Source: Promicromonospora sukumoe 327MFSha3.1
GTDB lineage: Bacteria > Actinomycetota > Actinomycetes > Actinomycetales > Cellulomonadaceae
Direction of reading: 5' to 3'
Length of the DNA stretch: 64,000 bases
Assembly (NCBI RefSeq): GCF_000385135.1
Contig: NZ_ARQM01000001.1
Coordinates: forward strand, 106,960 to 170,959
Part shown: in pieces, positions 1 through 8,310 of the stretch
Position numbering within the stretch: the first letter of the stretch is position 1
How the letters are laid out: every line of letters begins with the position of its first letter
Position numbers and translations under genes: made by a program
The notes under the pieces: model-generated
Told to the model about the DNA's origin: nothing
Database searches by the model: none
The model's input: the letters and a program-made list of their open reading frames with translations, nothing else

Positions 1-47
1 TCGAGGCGGGGGACAACCTCGGGAAGATCGTGGTCGAGGTGTCCTGA
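1..47 (+). CDS. C-terminal end of a probable zinc-binding/quinone oxidoreductase family dehydrogenase (partial)
   Basis: Only the last 14 codons lie in the window, ending in TGA at 45-47. The visible tail contains GKIVVEV followed by the stop, which is the typical C-terminal beta strand of medium-chain dehydrogenase/reductase proteins of the quinone oxidoreductase type (a glycine-lysine-isoleucine-valine-valine ending after an acidic helix). That family reduces quinones or enones with NAD(P)H. The identification rests on this short tail, so another MDR subfamily is possible. It is followed by a 15-bp gap and a convergent gene. Confidence 0.4.
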   Translation, partial: EAGDNLGKIVVEVS

Positions 48-62
48 CCGCCCGGCGCCCGG

Positions 63-533
63 CTAGGCCAGGTCGGCGTGCGAGAGGTCCTCGATCCCGG
101 ACGGGGCCGTGCCCTCGAAGAGCACGCCGATCCCGTACGGGTCGGCCAGCCGGAGGCGGGACTCCGCGAACCGCAGCAGCCAGGTGCCGTCGGCCCAGAC
201 CACCGCAGCGGGCTCCGCGGCCGGCGGCTCGGCGGCGTCCAGCGTCGCGAGCTCGTCGGCCGACAGGCCGTGCTCCGGCTCCCGCAGCCGCTCGCGCAGG
301 TACGCGAGCGCGAGGTCGGCGAGCTCGTCGAACCGCCTCAGCACGGTGGCGGTCAGGTCGAGGGTCGCCCGGTCCGGCGCGTCGGCGGGCTCCGTCAGCA
401 CGCTCACGGGCCGGTGGTCGCCGTCCGCCGACCAGCAGGCGATGCTCTCGGGGGACTCGATGCGGGTGAACGCCGTGCCCGCGATCTCCAGACGGTCGGG
501 GATCTCCGGAAGGTCGGCCACCGCGGCAGTCAA
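63..533 (-). CDS. Hypothetical protein, 156 aa
   Basis: I do not recognise the family. The protein is acidic, has no signal peptide or membrane segment, and is Ala/Leu/Glu rich, with a central leucine-rich helical stretch (around residues 65-95) and a C-terminal half with strand-like sequence (around WADGTWLLRFAESRLRLADPYG). It lies 19 bp downstream of the AraC regulator on the same strand and may be co-transcribed with it. The start is uncertain: the longest frame begins at a TTG (533) and a GTG four codons later (521) is equally plausible; neither has a good ribosome binding site. Confidence 0.6.
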   Translation of the reverse strand: MTAAVADLPEIPDRLEIAGTAFTRIESPESIACWSADGDHRPVSVLTEPADAPDRATLDLTATVLRRFDELADLALAYLRERLREPEHGLSADELATLDAAEPPAAEPAAVVWADGTWLLRFAESRLRLADPYGIGVLFEGTAPSGIEDLSHADLA

Positions 534-552
534 GCACAGCCCGGGCCGGGAC

Positions 553-1389
553 TCACACAGGCTGGTCGTGCTGGTTCTCCCGCCGGTACGCGGCCGGCGG
601 CATGCCGCACGCGTCGCCGAACGCGGTGTAGAACCGGCTCACGGAGCTGAAACCCGACTCGGCCGCGACGTCGGCCACCGGCAGACCGGTCGTGACCAGC
701 AGACGCCGCGCCTCGGCCAGCCGGCACCGGGTCAGGTAGTCGACCATGGTGGTGCGCACGACCTTGCGGAACTGGGCCATGGCGTAGTTGGGGTGCAGCC
801 GCACGGTCCGCGCCACGTCGGCGACGGTCAGCGGCTCGCGGAAGTTCTCGGCGATGTGCCGCACCATCGCCAGCACCTGGCGCAGGGCCGGGTCGCCGGC
901 TGTGAACTGCCGCACCGGCTGCCCCGGCGTGGCCAGCCCGAGGCGGCGCACCCGGGCCTCGATCTCCAGCATCGCGACGCGGCGCAGCTCCGGCTGCTCA
1001 CCCGACAGGTCGGCGGCCCACTGCGTGAAGTTCGCGTCGTCGGTCGTCAGCGCCGCCTCGGGCGGGGAGATCAGCGGCATGCCGGACAGCAGCCGGCCGA
1101 CCAGGGCGGTGGGCAGCCCCCAGCCGAGGAAGGTCGAGAACGGCACGTGCACCCAGTGCGCCCGGGTCGCCGTGCTGGCGATGAGCTGGTGCGGCACCGC
1201 CGCCCAGAACGCGGCGACGGACCCGGGGCCGATCTCGACCGGCGCGCCGCCGAACAGGTAGAGCATCGTGCCGCCCTCGGTGACGAGGTTGATCTCCAGG
1301 TCGTCGTGCTGGTGGGCGGTGCCCATCAGGCTCGGGCGGCCGGACCAGCTCACGAGGGCGGGCGGTTGGATCTCGATCTGCGACGTCAT
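553..1389 (-). CDS. AraC family transcriptional regulator
   Basis: A 278-aa protein with the standard AraC layout. The N-terminal half (about 15-150) is a cupin-like ligand-binding region: HQHDDLEINLVTEGG is the typical arrangement of the cupin sugar-sensing AraC group. The C-terminal 100 residues carry two helix-turn-helix motifs, the second around LPVADVAAESGFSSVSRFYTAFGDACGMPPAAYRR. ATG at 1389 was chosen because the cupin begins just after it; the open frame runs on to about 2784, but that extension is an antisense shadow of the Gfo/Idh gene. It is divergent from the oxidoreductase at 1519 with 129 bp between them, so it probably controls that gene in response to a sugar or polyol. The effector is unknown. 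Confidence 0.93.
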   Translation of the reverse strand: MTSQIEIQPPALVSWSGRPSLMGTAHQHDDLEINLVTEGGTMLYLFGGAPVEIGPGSVAAFWAAVPHQLIASTATRAHWVHVPFSTFLGWGLPTALVGRLLSGMPLISPPEAALTTDDANFTQWAADLSGEQPELRRVAMLEIEARVRRLGLATPGQPVRQFTAGDPALRQVLAMVRHIAENFREPLTVADVARTVRLHPNYAMAQFRKVVRTTMVDYLTRCRLAEARRLLVTTGLPVADVAAESGFSSVSRFYTAFGDACGMPPAAYRRENQHDQPV

Positions 1390-1518
1390 CTGCGACCCCC
1401 GGCATCTGATGATCCGGGAAGAACCGGCTCTGATCCATGAAGAGTTCGCTGATCGTAGGTACGTAGGGTCGGGGCCGTCAACGCCGCATCGCCGCGGCCC
1501 TACGGCAAGGAGCATTGC

Positions 1519-2715
1519 GTGTTCACACTTGGCATCGTCGGAGCCGGGCAGTTCGCCGGGCAGTTCGTCAAGCTCTGGAACCTGCACCCCGGCGTCGGGG
1601 ACATCTACGTCACCGACCTGCTGCCCGAGCGTGCCGAGAAGCTCGTCGGCGAGTACGACCTCGCCGGGACCGTCCCGTCCTTCGAGGCCCTGCTCGCCTC
1701 CGACGTCGACGCGATCGCGATCTTCACGCAGCGCTGGACGCACGGGCCGCTGGTGGTCCAGGCGCTGCGCGCCGGCAAGCACGTCTACTCCTCGGTGCCG
1801 ATGGCGATCTCCGAGGAGGAGATCGAGGCGATCGTCGAGGCGGTCCGCGAGACCGGCCTGACCTACATGATGGGCGAGACGAGCTACTACAACCCGGCGA
1901 CCGTCCACGCCCGCGACCAGGCCGCGAAGGGCGCGTTCGGGCGGCTCTTCTACGCCGAGGGCGACTACCTGCACGACATGGACCTCGGCTTCTACGACGC
2001 CTACCGGTACAGCGGCGGGGAGAACTGGAAGTCCACCGCGAGCTACCCGCCCCTGATGTACCCGACCCACTCCCTGGGCGGGATCCTCGGCGCCTGGCAG
2101 ACGCACGCGACCAGCGTCTCTGCGATCGGCGTGCTCGACGACCGCGGCGACGGCGTGTTCGACAAGGAGGTCAGCCAGTTCGGCAACGACTTCTCCAACG
2201 CCACCGCGCTGTTCGAGGCCGCGGGCGGTGGCGCGTTCCGCATCAACGAGTTCCGCCGGGTCGGGTTCCCCTCGCACTTCCGGGAGTCGCGGTTCCGGTT
2301 CTTCGGCACCGAGGCCAGCATGGAGCAGCTCGTGAACGTCAGCCTCTGGCAGGACAAGGAGCAGGTCGTGGACCTCACGGAGCACCTGGCGCCCAAGCCC
2401 ACGCTCTCGCCCGACGACCCGTCGCTGGAGCACGTCTCGCCCGCGCTGCGCGACGCCTTCACCTCGGGCTCCGCGCCCGTGCACGACCGCTCGCGGCTGC
2501 CGAAGGAGTTCGCCGACGTGTCCAACGGGCACGAGGGCAGCCACCACTTCCTGGCCGACGACTTCGTCACCGCCGTCAACGCCGGCACCCTCCCGCCGGT
2601 CAACGCCTGGGTCGCCGCGCGGTACACGATGCCCGGCATCGTCGCGCACGAGTCGGCCCTCAAGGGCGGCGTCCGCCTGGACATCCGCGACTTCGGGGAC
2701 GCGCCGCAGGACTGA
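1519..2715 (+). CDS. Gfo/Idh/MocA family oxidoreductase
   Basis: A 398-aa NAD(P)-dependent sugar or polyol dehydrogenase of the glucose-fructose oxidoreductase/inositol dehydrogenase family. An N-terminal Rossmann fold with GxGxxG (GAGQFAG, residues 8-14) is followed by the alpha/beta Gfo C-terminal domain. The start is a GTG at 1519 with AAGGAG at 1507-1512; the same frame is open slightly upstream but lacks a better site. The usual EKP motif, whose lysine is catalytic in this family, reads SSVP here (around residues 97-100), so the chemistry may differ or the protein may not be a standard dehydrogenase. Divergent from an AraC regulator that presumably controls it. Substrate unknown. Confidence 0.9.
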   Translation: MFTLGIVGAGQFAGQFVKLWNLHPGVGDIYVTDLLPERAEKLVGEYDLAGTVPSFEALLASDVDAIAIFTQRWTHGPLVVQALRAGKHVYSSVPMAISEEEIEAIVEAVRETGLTYMMGETSYYNPATVHARDQAAKGAFGRLFYAEGDYLHDMDLGFYDAYRYSGGENWKSTASYPPLMYPTHSLGGILGAWQTHATSVSAIGVLDDRGDGVFDKEVSQFGNDFSNATALFEAAGGGAFRINEFRRVGFPSHFRESRFRFFGTEASMEQLVNVSLWQDKEQVVDLTEHLAPKPTLSPDDPSLEHVSPALRDAFTSGSAPVHDRSRLPKEFADVSNGHEGSHHFLADDFVTAVNAGTLPPVNAWVAARYTMPGIVAHESALKGGVRLDIRDFGDAPQD

Positions 2716-2768
2716 CGCCGCGACCGTCGCGTCCCGGGTTCCCAGGCCGGGGTGGGAGACTCTGGGGC

Positions 2769-4409
2769 GTGACGCAGGCAGCACCCTCGCAGCCGGCCCC
2801 CGGCGCCGGCACCCACCCCGAGCCGCGGGCGACCGCGCGGACCGAGTCCGCGGGCCGCGCCCGCACGCGACTCCTCGACCCGCCCCTCCTGCCCCTGTGG
2901 GCGGCCGTCCCGGTGGCCGCCCTGGCGGGGCTGGCGCTCGACGGCGCCTTCCCGTCGCTCGGGTGGTGGCCGCTCGCGTTCGTCGCGGTCACCCTCTCGC
3001 TGCTCACGTTCATCGGCCGGCGGGCCTGGGGCGCCGTCCTCGTGGGCGCCGCGTTCGGCGCCGCGTTCTGGTTCCCGCACGTGTCCTGGTCGTCCCGGTT
3101 CCTCGGCGACGACCCGCTCGGCTGGGTGCCCTGGGTGGCGCTCGCGACCGTGCAGACCCTCTTCATGGCGGCGCTGTCGCCCCTGATCACGCTGGCCTAC
3201 CGGTGGGTGCCGCGCCGCGGCTCGGCCGGCGCGCTGCGCCTGGTGGCGCTGCCCCTGCTCGTGGCCGGCGCCTGGATGACGCGCGAGCTCGCCATGGGCT
3301 CCTGGCCCTACGGCGGCTTCCCCTGGGGCCGCCTTGGCATGAGCCAGTCCGCGAGCCCGATCGCGCCCGTGGCGTCCTGGCTCGGCGTGTCCGGGCTCGG
3401 CTTCTGCATGGTGCTGCTGTGCGCCGCCGTCATCGAGCTGGTGCGGGCCCTGCGCACCGGCTCCACCACCCGGCGCTGGACTGCCGCCGTGCCCGCGGCG
3501 GCGCTCGCGGTCCTGCTGCTGGTCGTGCCCCAGTTCCCGACGTCGGACGCCGGCACGCTGCGCGTCGGCGCCGCCCAGGGCGACGGCCCCGCCGCCTACT
3601 CCGACGCGCGGGAGCCCGGCGACATGCTGGACTCCCAGCTCGCGGCGTCCGCCCCGCTGGAGGACGACCAGGTGGACCTCGTGGTCTGGCCGGAGGGCGG
3701 CGTGGACAGCGACCCGGCGGCCACGCCGTCCACCGCGGTGGCCCTCGACTCGGCCGTCCGCCGGTACGGCGCCCCGCTGCTGCTGAACGCCGCGTCGGCG
3801 GACGGCGACCTGATCTACAACCGGTCGTTCCTGTGGACCGAGGACGGCGCCGCGGCCTCGCACTCCAAGCGGCACCCCGTCCCGTTCGGCGAGTACGTGC
3901 CGGACCGGTGGCTGTACGGCGCCATCGTGCCCAGCCTCGTCAACCTGCTGGGCCGCGAGTACACGCCCGGCACCGACGTGCCCGCCGTGGACACCGGCGA
4001 CGCCGTCGTCGGGCTCGCGATCTGCTTCGACGTCGTGTTCGACGACGTCATCCGCGAGGGCATCGGCAACGGCGCGCAGGCGTTCATGTTCCAGACCAAC
4101 AACGCCGATTTCCGGGGCACGGACGAGAACCTGCAGCAGACCGCGTTCGCGCGGATGCGGGCCATCGAGACCGGCCGCGCCGTCGTCAACCTCTCGACCA
4201 CGGGCACCAGCCAGGTCTTCGGGCCCGACGGCGCCGCGGGCGAGTCCCTGCCCGCGGCCGAGCCCGGGCTGATCGTCACGGACGTCGAGCTGCGCGACGG
4301 CGTCACCGCGGGCGTGGCCCTCGGGCCGTGGCTGCAGGTGCTGATGGCGGCGGGCACCCTGGTGACCCTCGTCGCGCTGGGCGTGGCCGCCCGCCGCCGC
4401 ACGGCCTGA
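2769..4409 (+). CDS. lnt: Apolipoprotein N-acyltransferase
   Basis: A 546-aa integral membrane enzyme that adds the third acyl chain to the N-terminal cysteine of lipoproteins. Several N-terminal membrane helices (about residues 40-260) precede a nitrilase-like domain. The nitrilase catalytic residues are visible: Glu in VVWPEGG, Lys in HSKRHPVPFGEYVP, and Cys in LAICFDVVFDD. A last helix near the C-terminus (LMAAGTLVTLVALGVAA) closes the protein. The GTG start at 2769 gives an N-terminus of the expected length; the frame is also open through the preceding gene, but that is an artefact. GAGACT lies 7 nt before the start, so the message may be leaderless. The window also encodes several lipoproteins that are potential substrates. 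Confidence 0.92.
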   Translation: MTQAAPSQPAPGAGTHPEPRATARTESAGRARTRLLDPPLLPLWAAVPVAALAGLALDGAFPSLGWWPLAFVAVTLSLLTFIGRRAWGAVLVGAAFGAAFWFPHVSWSSRFLGDDPLGWVPWVALATVQTLFMAALSPLITLAYRWVPRRGSAGALRLVALPLLVAGAWMTRELAMGSWPYGGFPWGRLGMSQSASPIAPVASWLGVSGLGFCMVLLCAAVIELVRALRTGSTTRRWTAAVPAAALAVLLLVVPQFPTSDAGTLRVGAAQGDGPAAYSDAREPGDMLDSQLAASAPLEDDQVDLVVWPEGGVDSDPAATPSTAVALDSAVRRYGAPLLLNAASADGDLIYNRSFLWTEDGAAASHSKRHPVPFGEYVPDRWLYGAIVPSLVNLLGREYTPGTDVPAVDTGDAVVGLAICFDVVFDDVIREGIGNGAQAFMFQTNNADFRGTDENLQQTAFARMRAIETGRAVVNLSTTGTSQVFGPDGAAGESLPAAEPGLIVTDVELRDGVTAGVALGPWLQVLMAAGTLVTLVALGVAARRRTA

Positions 4410-4413
4410 CGGC

Positions 4414-5397
4414 TCAGCTCGTGCGGGCCACCGCGATGTTGGTGTTCCCGCGCTGCCCGGCCTCGTAGAACATGTACAGCCGGCCGCCCTCCTCGGCGAA
4501 GCTGGGGGCGGCGGCCCGCGTGGCCTGCGGCTCCGTGTACAGCACGCCGAGGTGGTTCTCGCGGTCGAAGCTCGTGCCGACGTCGGCGACGTGCATGCTG
4601 CCGGAACCGCCGTGGTAGACCACGTGGCCGCCGCCGTTGCGCGACCAGTAGTGGGCGCCGGAGAGCTGCCCGCCCTCGCCCGCGGCGGGCGAGATCAGGG
4701 GCTGGGGCTTGAACTGCCAGCCCGACGTCAGCCGGTTGGACCAGCCGATGAAGATCTTGCGGGTCCCGGCCTGCGCGCCCATGAACAGCATGATCTGCGT
4801 GTCCGACTTCGTGGGGTGCGGGAACACCCGCGCGTAGGACGTCTCGGTGACGTCTCTGGGCAGCATCGCGGTGGTCAGCACGGTGCCCTCGTAGGTGAAG
4901 CTGCGCCCGTCGGCCGACGACGCGACCCGCGTGGTGGTGTTCTCCCCGTGGAAGTACAGGTAGATCCGGCCGTCCGCGGCGTTCCAGACCGCGTGCGGGC
5001 TGGACACGTGGCTCACCGAGTAGTGCGGTGACCAGGTGCGGGAGATGACCGGGTTGCCCGAGTACTCGCGCCACGGGCCGTCGAGCGAGTCGGCGTAGGC
5101 CAGGCAGATCCCGCCCGGCGCGTCGTGCGGGGCGTAGTACATGTACCAGTTCCCCAGCGGGTTCTGGACCCGGCCCGCGACGTTGCGGACCGACGGGAAG
5201 ATGAGCTCGTTCGTCGGGTTGTAGGCCAGGGCCGACTTGTTCAGCGCCGCGCCGACCCGGTTGAACGTGGGGAAGCCCGGCACCGCGGCGGCCGCCCGGG
5301 GCGGTGCGGCGACGCCGAGTGCGGCGGCCGAGCCGAGCACCGCCGAGCCCAGGAGCAGGCTGCGGCGGTCGAGCAGGAGCTTTCGGTCCGTTTCCAT
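4414..5397 (-). CDS. Tat-exported beta-propeller protein, GH43-like fold
   Basis: A 327-aa secreted protein. Residues 1-37 form a twin-arginine signal (DRRSLLLGSAVLG, then an AAAA cleavage region). The mature part has repeated short blades with aromatic-rich strands such as NWYMYYAPHD, GRIYLYFHGENTTTR and LYMFYEAGQRGNTNIAVA, which resemble the five-bladed propellers of clans GH32/43/62/68. I cannot assign the catalytic acidic triad, so enzymatic activity is not established; it could be a glycosidase or a carbohydrate-binding protein. Convergent with lnt, with only 4 bp between stops. A 220-bp spacer separates it from the divergent secreted phosphodiesterase gene. Confidence 0.75.
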   Translation of the reverse strand: METDRKLLLDRRSLLLGSAVLGSAAALGVAAPPRAAAAVPGFPTFNRVGAALNKSALAYNPTNELIFPSVRNVAGRVQNPLGNWYMYYAPHDAPGGICLAYADSLDGPWREYSGNPVISRTWSPHYSVSHVSSPHAVWNAADGRIYLYFHGENTTTRVASSADGRSFTYEGTVLTTAMLPRDVTETSYARVFPHPTKSDTQIMLFMGAQAGTRKIFIGWSNRLTSGWQFKPQPLISPAAGEGGQLSGAHYWSRNGGGHVVYHGGSGSMHVADVGTSFDRENHLGVLYTEPQATRAAAPSFAEEGGRLYMFYEAGQRGNTNIAVARTS

Positions 5398-5617
5398 GGT
5401 GACTCCCGTCCGGCCCGGTGGGTCGCCGCGCTCCGGTGCGCGGCGGTGCGGTTGCCGCCCGGGCCGTTCGGGGTCGAATCTCCGGCCTGGGCGGTGCGGG
5501 GGTCAACGGTGATGATGCGACCTATCAGCCCCGGGGGCGTTCACCTCCTGGCCACGGCCAGGCCACGCATCCGCCGTAGCGTCACGGCCGCACGCCTTCC
5601 GAGCCGAGGAGAATCCG

Positions 5618-7024
5618 ATGTCATCACCCGCACCCGTACGCCTTCGACGCCCGCTCGCGGCCGTCGCCGCGGGCGCCATGCTCGCCGCGCTGGCCACCGC
5701 GCCGTCGGCCGCCGCCACGACCGCACCGACCGTGTCGCCCGCCGCGCCCAAGCCCGAGGTGGACGGCGTCAGCGAGCTGAACGTCCTCACGTTCAACGTG
5801 TGGCACGGCGGCACGCAGATCGACGACGGCGCCCGCGAGATCGCCGACGTCCTTCTGGAGACCGACGCCGACGTGACGTTCCTGCCCGAGCAGGGCGACG
5901 CCCCGCGCCAGGTCGCCGAGCTGCTCGGGTACGACCACGTGATCGCCACCGACACGGGTATCGTCTCCCGGTACCCGATCCTGGAGACCAGCACGGTCGA
6001 CCGCTGGTGGACCAAGGCCGTGCTCGACGTGAACGGCACCGAGGTCGTGGCCTACGGCGGCCACCTCGAGTACCGCTGGTACGCGACGTACCTGCCGCGC
6101 GGCTACGGCGGCGCCGTCCAGGGCGACTGGCCCGACGGCTGGGACACGTGGGACAAGCTGCCCGGCGGCCCCGTCACCGACGTCGACGCGATCCTCGAGG
6201 CCAACCGGCAGTCGGGCCGCCCGGCCACGGCCGCCGCGCTGGTCGAGGACGTCCGGGCCGAGCGGGCGGCGGGCCGCATCGCCGTCGTCGGTGGCGACTT
6301 CAACGAGCCGTCGGTGCAGGACTGGACCGCGGAGACCGCCGACCTGCAGGACCACAACGGCCTCGTGATCCCGTGGCAGTCCACGCAGACGCTGCTCGAC
6401 GGCGGCCTGGTCGACGCGTTCCGCGAGGTGCACCCGGACCCGGTCGCCAACCCGGGTGTCACGTGGCCGTCGGACAACCCGCTGTTCCCGACGACGGACC
6501 TCACCTGGGCGCCCGAGGCCGACGAGCGCGACCGCATCGACTACGTCTTCGTCACGCCCGACGAGCGGGTGTCGATCGACGGCGCCGCGGTGGTGGGGCC
6601 GCAGTCGACGATCATCCGGAACGAGCGGGTCGACGACGACAGCTCCGACGAGATCCTCACGCCGGACGCCGTCTGGCCGTCCGACCACAAGGCCGTGCTC
6701 GCCTCGTTCAGCGTGTGCGACGACGGCTGCGGGGCGGCTGTTCCGGCCTGGGACACGTCCGCGGTCTACACGGCCGGTGACGAGATCTCGTACGAGGGCT
6801 CGACCTGGCGGGCGGCCTGGTGGACGCGGGGCCAGGAGCCCGGCGCCGCCTACGGCCCGTGGCAGGAGATCGTCGAGCGGGACGGCGTGACGGGATGGAC
6901 GCCGTCGCGCATCTTCGAGGCCGGGTCCGTGGCCGTGTTCGAGGGCCGGACGTACGAGGCGAAGTGGTGGACGCGCAACGAGAAGCCGGGCACTCCCTGG
7001 GGTCCGTGGGTGGTCCAGGGGTAG
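5618..7024 (+). CDS. Secreted endonuclease/exonuclease/phosphatase-family protein with two CBM5/12-type modules
   Basis: A 468-aa exported protein. Residues 1-35 are a Sec signal peptide. The catalytic domain (about 48-365) is an EEP fold: LNVLTFNVWHGG at the start, VVGGDFNEPS in the middle (metal-binding Asp/Asn), DRIDYVFVT and VWPSDHKAVLA at the end (catalytic His). Such domains are nucleases, phosphodiesterases or sphingomyelinases. Two short C-terminal modules follow, both with the AxxYxxGxxxxYxGxxWxAxWWT pattern of CBM5/12 chitin/cellulose-binding domains (about 373-415 and 420-466). The second has a weaker start (FEAGSVAVFEGRTYEAKWWTRNEKPG). The pairing suggests an enzyme anchored to chitin or cell-wall material; its substrate is not evident. 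Confidence 0.85.
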   Translation: MSSPAPVRLRRPLAAVAAGAMLAALATAPSAAATTAPTVSPAAPKPEVDGVSELNVLTFNVWHGGTQIDDGAREIADVLLETDADVTFLPEQGDAPRQVAELLGYDHVIATDTGIVSRYPILETSTVDRWWTKAVLDVNGTEVVAYGGHLEYRWYATYLPRGYGGAVQGDWPDGWDTWDKLPGGPVTDVDAILEANRQSGRPATAAALVEDVRAERAAGRIAVVGGDFNEPSVQDWTAETADLQDHNGLVIPWQSTQTLLDGGLVDAFREVHPDPVANPGVTWPSDNPLFPTTDLTWAPEADERDRIDYVFVTPDERVSIDGAAVVGPQSTIIRNERVDDDSSDEILTPDAVWPSDHKAVLASFSVCDDGCGAAVPAWDTSAVYTAGDEISYEGSTWRAAWWTRGQEPGAAYGPWQEIVERDGVTGWTPSRIFEAGSVAVFEGRTYEAKWWTRNEKPGTPWGPWVVQG

Positions 7025-7042
7025 TCAGTTTTCGGCGACAAA

Positions 7043-7066
7043 ATTGTCAACAAGATTGTTGATGGA
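7043..7066. promoter_or_regulatory. Candidate GntR/FCD operator upstream of the lig genes
   Basis: ATTGTCAACAAG at 7043-7054 is followed directly by ATTGTTGATG. The first half matches the reverse complement of ATTGTTGACAAT at 10804-10815, upstream of the regulator gene, in 11 of 12 bases. The form ATTGT-NN-ACAAT is a symmetric site like those bound by FadR/VanR-type GntR proteins. It lies about 40-60 bp before the tautomerase start codon, where a repressor would overlap the promoter. Confidence 0.6.
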
Positions 7067-7104
7067 CTACGGTGCCGGGACACGCCTCATGGAGGAGGAG
7101 CGCA

Positions 7105-8310
7105 GTGACCGCCACCGATGGCCCGTCCTATCGCCGTGCCCGCACCGCGGGCTCGCAGACCGCAGTGCCCGCCCTCGTCATGCGGGGCGGCACGTCGCGG
7201 GGCCTGTTCCTCGACGCCCGCACGCTGCCGGCCGACCCGGCCGTGCGCGACGCCGTGCTGCTGGCCGCGATGGGCTCGCCTGATCCCCGCCAGATCGACG
7301 GCCTGGGCGGCGCGCATCCCCTGACCAGCAAGGTCGGGATCGTGTCGCCCGGGTCGGGCGGCGTCGACGTCGAGTGGACGTTCGCCCAGCTCCAGCCGGA
7401 CTCCGACACCGTGGACACCACGCCGAACTGCGGCAACATGCTGGCCGCCGTGCTGCCGTTCGCGATCGAGACCGGCATCGTCGTGCCCGACGGCGACACC
7501 ACCGCGGCCTCGGTGCTGACCTGCAACACCGGCGCGGTCGCGAGCATCACCGTCGCCACGCCGCGCGGGCCCGACGGGGCACGGCACGTCGAGTACGCGG
7601 GCGACGCCCGGATCGACGGCGTACCGGGCACGGCCGCGCCGGTGGACATCGCGTTCCTCGACACCGCCGGCTCCGTGGCCGGCAGCCTGGTGCCCACCGG
7701 GAACGTGCGCGATACCGTGACCGTGCCGGGCCTCGGCGACGTCGAGGTGACCCTGATCGACAACGGCCAGCCGCTCGTGATCGTGCGTGCGGACCGCCTC
7801 GGCGCGCGCGGCGACGAGACCCCCGCCGAGATCGACGGCGACGCCGGCCTGCGCGACCGCGTCGAGCGCCTGCGCCTGGTCTGCGGCCAGGCCATGGGCC
7901 TCGGCGACGTGACCGCGAAGAACTACCCCAAGATGACGCTCGTGTCGGCACCGGCCGACGGCGGGAGCGTCGCCACCCGCTCGCTCATCCCGCGCGTCGC
8001 CCACCAGTCCATCGGCGTGCTGGCCGCCGTGACGGTCGCGACGGCGTGCGTGCTGCCCGGCAGCGTCGCCCACGAGGTCGCCGTCGTGCCGGATCCCGCG
8101 GGGCCGGGCGAAGGACACGACGTCACCGTCTCGGTGGAGCACCCGTCCGGCGAGTTCTCCGTGACGCTCGGCCTCGAGGCCGGCGACCCGCCCGGCGTCG
8201 TCCGCTCCGCGCTGCTGCGCACCGCCCGCCTGCTCATGAGCGGCGAGGTGCTGGTGCCGCGCGCCGTCTGGGACCCGACCACCGACCAGAACGAGGAGGC
8301 CACCGCGTGA
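7105..8310 (+). CDS. PrpF-family protein, probable 4-oxalomesaconate tautomerase
   Basis: A 401-aa PrpF/DUF453 protein; the N-terminus PALVMRGGTSRGLFLDARTLP and QIDGLGGAHPLTSKVGIV are family hallmarks, and the fold is a diaminopimelate-epimerase-like double domain. Relatives include 2-methylaconitate isomerase PrpF and the 4-oxalomesaconate tautomerases GalD and LigU. The two following genes are a 4-oxalomesaconate hydratase and a CHA-type aldolase, so the tautomerase role in gallate/protocatechuate 4,5-cleavage is the best reading. GTG at 7105 was chosen because GGAGGAGGAG lies directly upstream; the frame is open from 7072. The stop overlaps the next start as GTGA. Confidence 0.82.
   Translation: MTATDGPSYRRARTAGSQTAVPALVMRGGTSRGLFLDARTLPADPAVRDAVLLAAMGSPDPRQIDGLGGAHPLTSKVGIVSPGSGGVDVEWTFAQLQPDSDTVDTTPNCGNMLAAVLPFAIETGIVVPDGDTTAASVLTCNTGAVASITVATPRGPDGARHVEYAGDARIDGVPGTAAPVDIAFLDTAGSVAGSLVPTGNVRDTVTVPGLGDVEVTLIDNGQPLVIVRADRLGARGDETPAEIDGDAGLRDRVERLRLVCGQAMGLGDVTAKNYPKMTLVSAPADGGSVATRSLIPRVAHQSIGVLAAVTVATACVLPGSVAHEVAVVPDPAGPGEGHDVTVSVEHPSGEFSVTLGLEAGDPPGVVRSALLRTARLLMSGEVLVPRAVWDPTTDQNEEATA

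Noticed and set aside
1515..4409. One long open frame across the Gfo/Idh gene and lnt, suggesting a fusion
   Set aside because: The part before 2769 is Arg/Pro-rich shadow translation of the Gfo/Idh gene, which is read in another frame; lnt has its own GTG start and a normal length.
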